The notes under the pieces: generated by a model | Seen by the model: the letters and a program-made list of their open reading frames with translations, nothing else | Told to the model about the DNA's origin: nothing | Database searches by the model: none | Part shown: piece after piece, positions 23,870-30,444 of the stretch | Numbering within the stretch: position 1 is the first letter of the stretch | Layout of the letters: every line of letters starts with the position of its first letter | Position numbers and translations under genes: made by a program | Assembly (NCBI RefSeq): GCF_020742175.1 | Contig: NZ_DYXM01000051.1 | Location: forward strand, 1 to 30,444 | From: Dietzia timorensis | Lineage (GTDB): Bacteria; Actinomycetota; Actinomycetes; Mycobacteriales; Mycobacteriaceae | Direction of reading: 5' to 3' | Length of the DNA stretch: 30,444 nt

Positions 23870-24013
23870 ATGACCGCCGGAGAAAAAGACCACGTACCCA
23901 CACCGGACCCCGACGACGAGGCTGCGGTCAAGGTCAAGCACGATCACGATGACGACATGGCCGACGAGTGGGGCCGGGAGTCCTTCCCCGCCTCGGACCC
24001 GCCGGAGTACTGA
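23870..24013 (+). CDS. 47-aa acidic protein with SFPASDPP tail motif
   Basis: The ORF starts at the ATG at 23870 with GGAGG 7 nt upstream. The peptide is very acidic, with an Asp/His cluster (KHDHDDDMADEW), and ends GRESFPASDPPEY. The SFPASDPP ending recurs at the C-terminus of many small uncharacterised bacterial proteins, as I recall. There is no membrane segment. TTGACA at 23803-23808 could be a -35, though no well-spaced -10 is seen. A strong terminator follows, so it is likely a single-gene unit. Function unknown. Confidence 0.75.
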   Translation: MTAGEKDHVPTPDPDDEAAVKVKHDHDDDMADEWGRESFPASDPPEY

Positions 24014-24064
24014 TAGCTCGCCGCCGGCGCTAATTGGCGGCGGCGCAACTTCTCGATAAGACGA

Positions 24065-24107
24065 AACCCCCTGCCGGTGCAGAATTTACTGCACCCGGCA
24101 GGGGGTT
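24065..24107 (+). terminator. Terminator of the 47-aa protein gene
   Basis: AACCCCCTGCCGGTGCAG (24065-24082) pairs with 24089-24107 over 18 bp with one bulged C; the loop is AATTTA. TTCTTT completes the T-rich tail on the plus strand. It lies 51 bp after the stop codon. Confidence 0.88.
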
Positions 24108-24136
24108 CTTTGCGCAAAGGTTCGCCCGTTTTTGGA

Positions 24137-24225
24137 GCCCGTACACGTCTGGACGCCAGTTCGTACCGATAAACGCCCGTACACGCCTGAAAAACTGGCG
24201 TCTATCGGTCGAAAGTGGCGTCCAG
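24137..24225. repeat. Interleaved direct and inverted repeats in the non-coding stretch
   Basis: Within the 366-bp gene-free stretch 24014-24379, GCCCGTACACG occurs twice (24137-24147, 24175-24185). CTGGACGCCA (24149-24158) is inverted at 24216-24225, ACGCCAGTT (24153-24161) is inverted at 24193-24201, and ACCGATA (24165-24171) is inverted at 24203-24209. The last two pairs interleave like a pseudoknot. The core TGGCGTC(C/T)A appears three times. Nothing in the stretch looks protein coding. It may be a structured RNA, a cluster of protein sites, or a decayed repeat element. Confidence 0.55.
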
Positions 24226-24272
24226 TCGACGACTGTCGAGCGATCGCTCCCGACTTGGCGGCCAGCGCGGCT

Positions 24273-24341
24273 GGCGCGGTGCGGCCAGCAGCGCGGCCGG
24301 CGTGGCGCGGTGCGGCCAGCAGCGCGGCCGGCGTGGCGCGG
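24273..24341. repeat. 31-bp tandem repeat, two full copies
   Basis: A 31-bp GC-rich unit beginning GGCGCGGTGCGGCC occurs at 24273-24303 and again, identical, at 24304-24334, followed by a partial third copy. It lies 40 bp beyond the 3' end of the acyl-CoA dehydrogenase gene. The unit contains GGCC-N8-GGCC self-complementarity, so it could form stable hairpins. Confidence 0.85.
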
Positions 24342-24379
24342 CCAACGCCAACCGCCGCCGGTCGCCGCGCCAACTTCCG

Positions 24380-26155
24380 CTAGTACGCGATCGCGGCGTC
24401 GTCCATGAGCACGTCGGTCGAGGCCAGCGCGAAGTCGAAGTTCGGCTCGGCCTGCGGCAGCAGCCACTCGAAGAAGAACTTCGCGAGCGAGACGTGCTTG
24501 GCGGCGACCTCGGCGTCGGCATCCGAGGACTCGAGGCCGGCCTTCGCGGCAAGCAGCCAGAAGTGCGCGAAGGAGAGGTAGCCGAGCGCGCGGAGCACCG
24601 GCGTCGCGGCGGCGAGCACGCGCACGTCGTTCTCTCCGGCCTGCGAGAAGGACTCCATCACGGACTTCTCGAGCCGATCGGCGTAGGAGACCAGGGTCTC
24701 GCCGTAGGAGGTGAAGCCCTCGGGCGCCGACGAGCCGTTCTCGCGTACCAGCGCGAGGAAGGACTTGAGGCGCTCGCCGCCGTCACCGGCGATCTTCCGG
24801 CCGATGAGGTCGAGTGCCTGCACGCCATTGGTGCCCTCGTAGATCGGCAGAATGCGGGCGTCGCGCAGGTACAGCTCGGCGCCCGTCTCGTGGATGTAGC
24901 CCATGCCGCCGTGGATCTGGACGCCGAGGGAAGCGACATCGACGGCGACGTCAGTGCCGAAGCCCTTACCGACCGGGGTGAGGAGCTCGACGAAGCCCTC
25001 GGCCTTGGCGCGGTCCTCCTCGGAGGTGTTGGGTGCGTGCGCGATGTCGTACTGGAGGGTGATCCAGTGCATGAGCATGCGGTATCCGCCGACCCATGCC
25101 TTCTGCTCGAGGAGCATGCGGCGCACGTCGGGCTGGAGGATGATCGGATCCGAGCCCTTGGGGCGGTCGCCGCGCACGGACTTCGGCGCCTTCGACTGGA
25201 TGCGCTCGCGGGAGTAGTCGAGCGCGAGCTGAGAGGCGGCATCGGCGATGGACAGGCCCTGCATGGCGGTGCCGATGCGGGCGTGGTTCATCATCACGAA
25301 CATCGCGGGAAGGCCGCGGTTCTCCTCGCCCACGAGCCAGCCGCGGGCGTTCTCGAATCGGATCTGGCAGGTCGGCGAGCCGTGGATGCCCATCTTGTGC
25401 TCGATGCCGTCACAGTGGACGCCGTTGTTCTCGCCGACGGAGCCGTCGTCTGCGACCTCGTTACGAGGAACGACGAACAGCGAGATGCCGCGCGTGCCCT
25501 CGGGAGCGCCCGGGGTGCGGGCGAGAACGAGGTGGATGATGTTGTCGGTGAAGTCGTGCTGCCCGGCGGAGATGAAGATCTTGTTGCCGGAGATCGAGTA
25601 CGATCCGTCGTCGTTCGGCTGCGCCTTCGTGGTGAGCAGGCCGAGGTCGGTGCCAGCCTGCGGCTCGGTGAGGCACATCGTGCCGGTCCACTCGCCGGAG
25701 ACCATCTTCGGGACGAACTTCTCCTTGAGCTCGTCCGATCCGACGCTCGAGAGCGCCTTGATCGCGCCGTTGGTCAGGCCCGAGTACATCGACCATGCGG
25801 ACGAGGCGGCCGCGCTTGCCTCGTTGGCCGCGGTGGTCAACGTGTACGGCATCCCGCCGCCGCCGAATTCCTCGTCGTGGCCGATGGTGTTCCAGCCGGC
25901 CTCGGTGAATTCCTGCCAGGCCTTCTTGTAGCCGGCGGGGGTGGTGACCTCCCCGTCGGACCACTGTGCACCCTCAGAGTCGGCGTCGAGGTTGATCGGC
26001 GCGACGGCCTGCTCCATGAATTCGCCGTAGCCCTGCAGCACGGAGTCGAAGGTGTCCTTGTCGACCTCGACACCGGCAGCCTGCAGCTGGTTCACGGCGT
26101 CGAGGACGTTGTGGACGGAGAATTTGATGTCTTTGAAGGGAACCTTGTAGCTCAT
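24380..26155 (-). CDS. Acyl-CoA dehydrogenase (DmdC/FadE-like, about 590 aa)
   Basis: 591 aa, of the long subclass with an extra C-terminal region. The N-terminal helix region MSYKVPFKDIKFSVHNVLDA is typical of the group annotated as 3-methylmercaptopropionyl-CoA or long-chain acyl-CoA dehydrogenases. FAD-site motifs MCLTEPQAGTDLG and ISAGQHDFTDNIIHLVLAR are present, and the catalytic base is Glu440 in YEGTNGVQALDLIGRK. It would oxidise an acyl-CoA to the enoyl-CoA, passing electrons to ETF. The chain length is not readable. The gene is single, divergent from xthA, with an AT-rich palindrome between them. GAAGGT directly abuts the ATG and TACACT lies close upstream, suggesting a leaderless or short-leader message. 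Confidence 0.92.
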   Translation of the reverse strand: MSYKVPFKDIKFSVHNVLDAVNQLQAAGVEVDKDTFDSVLQGYGEFMEQAVAPINLDADSEGAQWSDGEVTTPAGYKKAWQEFTEAGWNTIGHDEEFGGGGMPYTLTTAANEASAAASSAWSMYSGLTNGAIKALSSVGSDELKEKFVPKMVSGEWTGTMCLTEPQAGTDLGLLTTKAQPNDDGSYSISGNKIFISAGQHDFTDNIIHLVLARTPGAPEGTRGISLFVVPRNEVADDGSVGENNGVHCDGIEHKMGIHGSPTCQIRFENARGWLVGEENRGLPAMFVMMNHARIGTAMQGLSIADAASQLALDYSRERIQSKAPKSVRGDRPKGSDPIILQPDVRRMLLEQKAWVGGYRMLMHWITLQYDIAHAPNTSEEDRAKAEGFVELLTPVGKGFGTDVAVDVASLGVQIHGGMGYIHETGAELYLRDARILPIYEGTNGVQALDLIGRKIAGDGGERLKSFLALVRENGSSAPEGFTSYGETLVSYADRLEKSVMESFSQAGENDVRVLAAATPVLRALGYLSFAHFWLLAAKAGLESSDADAEVAAKHVSLAKFFFEWLLPQAEPNFDFALASTDVLMDDAAIAY

Positions 26156-26232
26156 ACCTTCGAGTGTATCCCTCTCTGCGGCAAGTGAAGCGACTACCTT
26201 ACCGGCGAGTACACCCGCGGCTACCTGCAGTT

Positions 26233-26253
26233 ATTTAATGCTCGACATTAAAT
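26233..26253. promoter_or_regulatory. AT-rich 21-bp palindrome between acyl-CoA dehydrogenase and xthA
   Basis: ATTTAATG (26233-26240) and CATTAAAT (26246-26253) are perfect 8-bp arms around CTCGA. In this GC-rich DNA such an AT-rich palindrome stands out and looks like a TetR- or MarR-type operator. It lies 78 bp upstream of the dehydrogenase start and overlaps the probable -35 of xthA. The regulator is not encoded in the window. Confidence 0.65.
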
Positions 26254-26266
26254 GTCAGCTCGGCGA

Positions 26267-26272
26267 TAAACT
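26267..26272 (+). promoter_or_regulatory. -10 element of xthA, leaderless transcript
   Basis: TAAACT ends 6 nt before the xthA ATG, so transcription should begin at or next to the start codon. TCGACA (26242-26247) is a possible -35 at 19 bp spacing and lies within the palindrome. Confidence 0.45.
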
Positions 26273-26278
26273 GCCGAC

Positions 26279-27124
26279 ATGTCTTCTCACAGCTCCCAGC
26301 CCCAGGACGCTCCGCGCTCGCCGCTTTCTCTCGCGACGTGGAACGTCAACTCGATCCGCGCCCGCGTAGACCGGGTCATCGACTGGATCGGCCGCTCGGA
26401 TGTCGATGTGCTCGCGATGCAGGAAACCAAGTGCAAGGATTCGCAGTTCCCGTACGAGCGTTTCTCCGAGATCGGCTACGAGGTCGCCCACTTCGGCCTC
26501 TCGCAGTGGAACGGTGTCGCCATCGCCTCGCGTGTCGGGCTCGAAGACGTGCAGACCGGCTTCCCGGACATGCCGGGCTTTGCCAAGGACCCCGAGGCCG
26601 AGCAGGCGGGCGAGGCGCGCGCGATCTCGGCGCTAGTCGGCGGAGTGCGGGTGTGGAGCCTGTACGTGCCGAACGGCCGAGAGCTCACCGACCGCCATTA
26701 CACGTACAAGCTCGACTGGCTTGCCGCGCTGCGCACCTATGCGGAAAAACAGGTCGCGGATGACGCCGGAGTCCAGATCGCGCTTGTCGGCGACTGGAAT
26801 GTGGCGCCTTTGGACGAGGATGTCTGGGATATGGAGTTCTTCGAGGGGAAGACGCATGTCTCGCAGCCCGAGAGGGATGCGTTCGACGCGTTCGCGGACG
26901 CCGGTTACAAAGAAATCACCCGGGGTTTCACTCCCGGCCCCGGGGTGTACACCTACTGGGACTACACACAACTGAGGTTCCCGAAAAAGCAGGGCATGCG
27001 CATCGATTTCCAGGTGTGCTCTCCGGCCCTCGCGGATCGGGCGACCGACGCCTCCATCGACCGGGAAGAGCGAAAGGGTAAGGGCGCGTCCGATCATGCG
27101 CCCGTTATCGCCCATTTCGCCTAG
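26279..27124 (+). CDS. xthA: Exodeoxyribonuclease III (AP endonuclease)
   Basis: 281 aa. The exonuclease III family motifs are complete: ATWNVNSIR (19-27), MQETKCKD with Glu49 as metal ligand, YVPNGRE, GDWNVAP, TYWDYTQLRFPKKQGMRIDF and the final SDHAPV with Asp272/His273. It cuts DNA at abasic sites and degrades 3' ends in base excision repair. The first 15 residues are a non-conserved polar extension. A leaderless start at the ATG at 26279 is likely. In mycobacteria this gene neighbours the GNAT and def genes; here the 47-aa gene and the dehydrogenase lie between. Confidence 0.95.
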   Translation: MSSHSSQPQDAPRSPLSLATWNVNSIRARVDRVIDWIGRSDVDVLAMQETKCKDSQFPYERFSEIGYEVAHFGLSQWNGVAIASRVGLEDVQTGFPDMPGFAKDPEAEQAGEARAISALVGGVRVWSLYVPNGRELTDRHYTYKLDWLAALRTYAEKQVADDAGVQIALVGDWNVAPLDEDVWDMEFFEGKTHVSQPERDAFDAFADAGYKEITRGFTPGPGVYTYWDYTQLRFPKKQGMRIDFQVCSPALADRATDASIDREERKGKGASDHAPVIAHFA

Positions 27125-27160
27125 CGCGGTGGGCGGCGTCGCCATTGGGGGAAAGCAGGT

Positions 27161-27187
27161 CCGGCGTCATACATGGGTGTGCGCCGG
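27161..27187. terminator. Hairpin between xthA and ppk2
   Basis: CCGGCG-T-CATAC (27161-27172) pairs with GTGTG-CGCCGG (27177-27187) around the tetraloop ATGG, with one bulged T and one G-U pair. No T-run follows, so it may stabilise or partly terminate the xthA message rather than be a full intrinsic terminator. Confidence 0.35.
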
Positions 27188-27247
27188 CTGATCCTTGGAT
27201 GCGGTGGCCGGGTGGCCGGTGCCGGGTTCGGGTGTGAAAGGGATGTC

Positions 27248-28141
27248 ATGAGTAATTTCGAGCTTCGCCACTACATCGACCGGCTGCGCGCCGAGGGGTA
27301 CACGGTGCGCGACGACCACGGCGAGGATCCGGACCTCATCGATATCAACGGCAAGGCCGTGGACACGTGGCGCGAGAACTACCCGTACGACGAACGCCTC
27401 GACCGCGCGCAGTACGACGTCGAGAAGTATCTGCTGCAGATCGAGCTGCTCAAGTTCCAGAATTGGACGGCCGAGACGAACCGGCGCCATGTCATCGTGT
27501 TCGAGGGACGCGACGCCGCGGGCAAGGGCGGCACGATCAAGCGGTTCAACGAGTTCATCAACGTGCGGATGGCGCGGACGGTGGCGCTGGTCAAGCCGAC
27601 CGAGACCGAGCAGCACCAGTGGTATTTCCAGCGCTACATCGCGCATCTACCCACGAAGGGCGAGATCGTGATGTTCGACCGGTCTTGGTACAACCGCGCC
27701 GGCGTCGAGCGGGTCATGGGTTTTTGCACCAACGACCAGTACGAGTCGTTTATGCGGCAGGCGCCGGAGTTCGAGCGGATGCTGGTCAACGACGGTATTT
27801 CGCTCACGAAGTTCTGGTTCTCGGTGACCCGGCAGGAACAGCGCACCCGCTTCGCGATCCGGCAGCTCGATCCTGTGCGCCGGTGGAAGTTGTCGCCGAT
27901 GGACCTCGAATCGCTGGACAAATGGGAGCTGTACACGAACGCGAAAGAGGAGATGTTCCGGCGCACCGACACCGAATGGGCGCCGTGGACGACGATCAAG
28001 TCGAACGACAAGAAGCGGGCGCGCATCAACGCGCTGCGGTTCTTCCTCAACCAGTTCGACTACCCGGACAAGGACACCCAGGTCGTGTTCCCCGCAGATC
28101 CGAAAATCGTGCAGCGCGGCAAGGATGCCGTGGGCGACTAG
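27248..28141 (+). CDS. ppk2: Polyphosphate kinase 2 (PPK2 class)
   Basis: 297 aa from MSNFEL at 27248, chosen for AAAGGGA about 5 nt upstream; the frame is open to 27173 but that part has no family similarity. Walker A GRDAAGKGGT (87-96) and Walker B MFDRSWYNRAGVE (142-154) are typical of PPK2, as is the lid region PTETEQHQWYFQRYIAHLP (117-135). It transfers phosphate between polyphosphate and nucleotides, usually making GTP or ATP from the diphosphate. Single-domain length fits the short PPK2 class. It is convergent with the UvrA-like gene, leaving only 31 bp. Confidence 0.93.
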   Translation: MSNFELRHYIDRLRAEGYTVRDDHGEDPDLIDINGKAVDTWRENYPYDERLDRAQYDVEKYLLQIELLKFQNWTAETNRRHVIVFEGRDAAGKGGTIKRFNEFINVRMARTVALVKPTETEQHQWYFQRYIAHLPTKGEIVMFDRSWYNRAGVERVMGFCTNDQYESFMRQAPEFERMLVNDGISLTKFWFSVTRQEQRTRFAIRQLDPVRRWKLSPMDLESLDKWELYTNAKEEMFRRTDTEWAPWTTIKSNDKKRARINALRFFLNQFDYPDKDTQVVFPADPKIVQRGKDAVGD

Positions 28142-28172
28142 TTCCGCCGGGAGACACGGGCAGGCGCGGGCC

Positions 28173-30444
28173 TCAGCCGAGGCTGTGGGCGAGGTGCTGG
28201 GCGAGGTAGTTCCCGGTGAGGCTCGCCTCGATCGCGGCGACCTCGTCCGGCGTTCCCGCGCAGACGACCTTTCCGCCGTCCTCGCCTCCGCCGGGGCCCA
28301 TGTCGATCACGTAGTCGGCATTGGCCACGAGGTCGAGGTCGTGCTCGATGACGAGCACGCTGCCGCCCTGGTCGAGGAGCTGTTGCAGCACACCGATGAG
28401 CACGCGCACGTCGCGTGGGTGGAGCCCGACGGTCGGCTCGTCGAACACGAATAGGGTGCGCCCCTGGGACCGTCGCAGCTCGGAGACCAGCTTGAGGCGC
28501 TGTGCCTCGCCGCCCGAGAGCGCCGGGGTCGCCTCGCCGAGCGTGAGATAGCCGAGGCCCACGTCGAGCAGGCCCTGCAGCTTCGTCCGCACTCGCGGGA
28601 CGCCGCCGATGTGGTCGATGGCCTCGGCGATCGTCATCGCGAGCACGCGCGGCAGGGTCAGTGGGCCGGAGCCCGTGTCGGAGGGGCGCACGTACTTCTC
28701 GGCCGCCGGCGCGAAGCGGGAGCCCTCGCATTCGGGGCAGGCGATGTCGATGTCCGGCAGGAATTGCGCATCGAGCGAGATCTCCCCTGTCCCCTCGCAG
28801 CGCGGGCAGCGCAGGGAGCCGGTGTTATAGGAGAAGCCCCCGGCCTTGAGCCCGTCCTCCCGCGCTGAGTCCAGCCTTGCCCATTCGCGGCGCAGCTCGT
28901 CGAGCACCCCGGAATACGTCGCCACCGTCGACCGCACGTTCTGCCCGATCGGAGTCGCATCGACGACGTTGACCCGTTCGATTCCTGCGGGCTCGAGCGC
29001 GGCGACGTGGCCCGGCGCGGGCGTGTCCGCGTCGGCCTGGAGCGCGGGGACGAGGCTCTCGAGCACCATGGTCGTCTTGCCCGAACCGGATACCCCGGTG
29101 ACGGCGGTGAGCCGCCCGCGGGGGACCGACACGTCCAACGCGTCGACCGTATGTATGGGCCGCGTGCGCAACCGCAGCGTCCCTTCGGCGAACACCTCAT
29201 CGCGCGCCACGCGGCTGCGGATGACGACGTCCTCGCGGCCGGCGAGGAATCCGCCTATCACCGAGTTCGGATCGCCGCCGAGCTCCGCGGGCGTCCCGGT
29301 GGCGACGACCCGCCCGCCGTCACGCCCGGAGCCGGGCCCGATCTCGACGAGATGGTCCGCGCCGCGCAGCACCTGCGCGTCGTGGTCGACCATGACCACC
29401 GAATTGCCGTCGGCGAGAAGGTCCTGCAGCACTCCCTCGAGCCCGCGGATGTTCGCAGGGTGCAGCCCGATCGACGGTTCGTCGAGCACGTAGAGCACGC
29501 CTGTGGTCTGGTTCCGCACCGATCGCGCGAGCTGCACCCGCTGCCGCTCCCCCGTCGACAATGTCGCGCCCGCCCGGTCGAGCGCGAGATACCCCAGGCC
29601 GAGGTCGAGCAGCCGCCGCGCCGTAGAGGTGAGAGCGTCGACGAGAATCTCGGCCATCCGGCGCATCTCCTGCGGCAGCTTTTCCGGCACCCCGGCGGCC
29701 CACTGGTTGACGTCGGCGAGCGCCATCGCGGTGACGTCCGCGAGCCCGAGCTCGCCGATCCGTGGCGCGCGGGCGGCCGGCGACAGCCGCGTGCCCTCGC
29801 AGTCCGGGCAGGTGTGTTCGCGCAGGAACCTGCGCACCCGAGAAAGCCGCCGCTCGGTATCGGCGCGCGCCAACTCCTCGGTGACCGTGAGCCGCGCGTT
29901 TCGGAAGGTGAAGTTGAGCTCGTGGACGCCGTTCTTCGTGGCGACCGTGATGTCCTTCTTCTCCTCCGGGCCGTTGAACACGATCTCGCGTTCCCAGTCG
30001 CTCAGCTCGTCCCATGGCACGTCGATCCGCACGCCGAATTCGGCGGCGATCTGCGGTTGTACGTTGAACCCGAACATCTGCCACGGGATGACGGTGCCAT
30101 CGGCAATCGACATCGCCCCGTCGCGGATGAGAGCGCCGTCGTCGACCTCGCGCACCGTCCCCGTTCCCTCGCAGCGCGGGCAGGCACCGCCGGAATTGAA
30201 CGCGAGTGCCTCCGCGCCCGGCGGCTCGAAGGAGACGCCGCATTCTCGGCATTCCACCGGGATCTCGGCGGCGACGTCGAGCGTCGGCGGGTTCCGATGC
30301 CCATTCGGGCACACGTGCTCGGCGAGGCGCGAGAACATCAGCCGCAGCACGTTGAGTAGCTCGGTCGACGTGCCGAAGGTCGACCGCACCCCGGGGACGC
30401 CCGGCCGCTGCCGGAGCGCGAGCGCGGCGGGCACATGGGCGACC
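28173..30444 (-). CDS. UvrA-like ABC ATPase paralogue (N-terminus beyond window)
   Basis: The visible 756 residues are open at the right edge, so the first Walker A is missing. Present in order: RSTFGTSTELLNVLRLMFSR, a first zinc module (CPNGH, CREC, CPRCEGTG), the first ABC signature TLSTGERQRVQLARS with YVLDEPSIGLHP, the second Walker A GVSGSGKTT, a second zinc module (CPRCEGTG, CPECEGSRF) and the second signature ALSGGEAQRLKL with FVFDEPTVGLHP. Both catalytic centres look intact where visible. The CPNGH variant and the overall size suggest the UvrA2-like branch, which lacks the UvrB-binding region and is linked in some species to resistance against DNA-binding antibiotics, rather than housekeeping UvrA. 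That needs the missing N-terminus. Confidence 0.88.
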   Translation of the reverse strand, partial: VAHVPAALALRQRPGVPGVRSTFGTSTELLNVLRLMFSRLAEHVCPNGHRNPPTLDVAAEIPVECRECGVSFEPPGAEALAFNSGGACPRCEGTGTVREVDDGALIRDGAMSIADGTVIPWQMFGFNVQPQIAAEFGVRIDVPWDELSDWEREIVFNGPEEKKDITVATKNGVHELNFTFRNARLTVTEELARADTERRLSRVRRFLREHTCPDCEGTRLSPAARAPRIGELGLADVTAMALADVNQWAAGVPEKLPQEMRRMAEILVDALTSTARRLLDLGLGYLALDRAGATLSTGERQRVQLARSVRNQTTGVLYVLDEPSIGLHPANIRGLEGVLQDLLADGNSVVMVDHDAQVLRGADHLVEIGPGSGRDGGRVVATGTPAELGGDPNSVIGGFLAGREDVVIRSRVARDEVFAEGTLRLRTRPIHTVDALDVSVPRGRLTAVTGVSGSGKTTMVLESLVPALQADADTPAPGHVAALEPAGIERVNVVDATPIGQNVRSTVATYSGVLDELRREWARLDSAREDGLKAGGFSYNTGSLRCPRCEGTGEISLDAQFLPDIDIACPECEGSRFAPAAEKYVRPSDTGSGPLTLPRVLAMTIAEAIDHIGGVPRVRTKLQGLLDVGLGYLTLGEATPALSGGEAQRLKLVSELRRSQGRTLFVFDEPTVGLHPRDVRVLIGVLQQLLDQGGSVLVIEHDLDLVANADYVIDMGPGGGEDGGKVVCAGTPDEVAAIEASLTGNYLAQHLAHSLG

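Noticed and set aside
24273..24341. CRISPR array
   Set aside because: The 31-bp units are directly adjacent with no spacers and there are no cas genes.
24215..26188. Long plus-strand open frame of about 657 codons
   Set aside because: It lies opposite the acyl-CoA dehydrogenase gene, is a high-GC mirror frame with no recognisable domain, and has no ribosome site.

Overview
The window is high-GC actinobacterial chromosome. Gene content and order point to the Mycobacteriales (the Corynebacterium/Dietzia/Mycobacterium group). The order AAA ATPase, LytR_C protein, DUF3263 protein divergent from peptide deformylase, GNAT protein, exonuclease III follows the Mycobacterium tuberculosis Rv0435c to Rv0427c block from memory, with lineage-specific insertions. 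Short or leaderless starts and several GTG starts also fit. I cannot fix the genus from sequence alone.

Layout. 1-3372 (minus): narK nitrate transporter, then a translationally coupled assimilatory nitrate reductase cut by the left edge. 3518-6158: a cysteine-hydrolase gene divergent from a GlxA-type DJ-1/AraC regulator, then a short-chain dehydrogenase. 6179-9981: a TetR repressor divergent from a 14-TM DHA2 drug exporter, with a clear operator between them; then a flavin amine oxidase preceded by a coupled 38-aa ORF. 10091-12430: CDC48-like tandem AAA ATPase. 12515-13179: a 16-aa leader peptide containing Ile-Leu-Leu-Val, a pseudoknot-forming leader RNA and a free-standing LeuA regulatory-domain protein. 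13357-20000: a six-gene Mrp Na+/H+ antiporter operon with mrpA and mrpB fused, ended by a strong hairpin terminator. 20114-23724: low-complexity lipoprotein, LytR_C protein, DUF3263 protein, def and GNAT. 23870-26155: a 47-aa acidic protein, a repeat-rich non-coding stretch and an acyl-CoA dehydrogenase. 26279-28141: xthA and a PPK2 kinase. 28173 to the right edge: a UvrA paralogue lacking its N-terminus.

The most unusual item is the unit at 12515-13179. The protein matches only the C-terminal leucine-binding/dimerisation part of 2-isopropylmalate synthase and has no catalytic barrel. Its mRNA starts with a tiny ORF spelling all three branched-chain amino acids, followed by two stems that interleave as a pseudoknot. 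This resembles the LEU element predicted upstream of actinobacterial leuA genes. It looks like a leucine-controlled orphan leucine-sensor domain, perhaps a partner or modulator of the real LeuA. That function is inference. Other signals worth checking are the TetR operator at 6825-6844, the AT-rich palindrome between the acyl-CoA dehydrogenase gene and xthA at 26233-26253, paired inverted repeats upstream of narK, and the structured repeats at 24137-24340.
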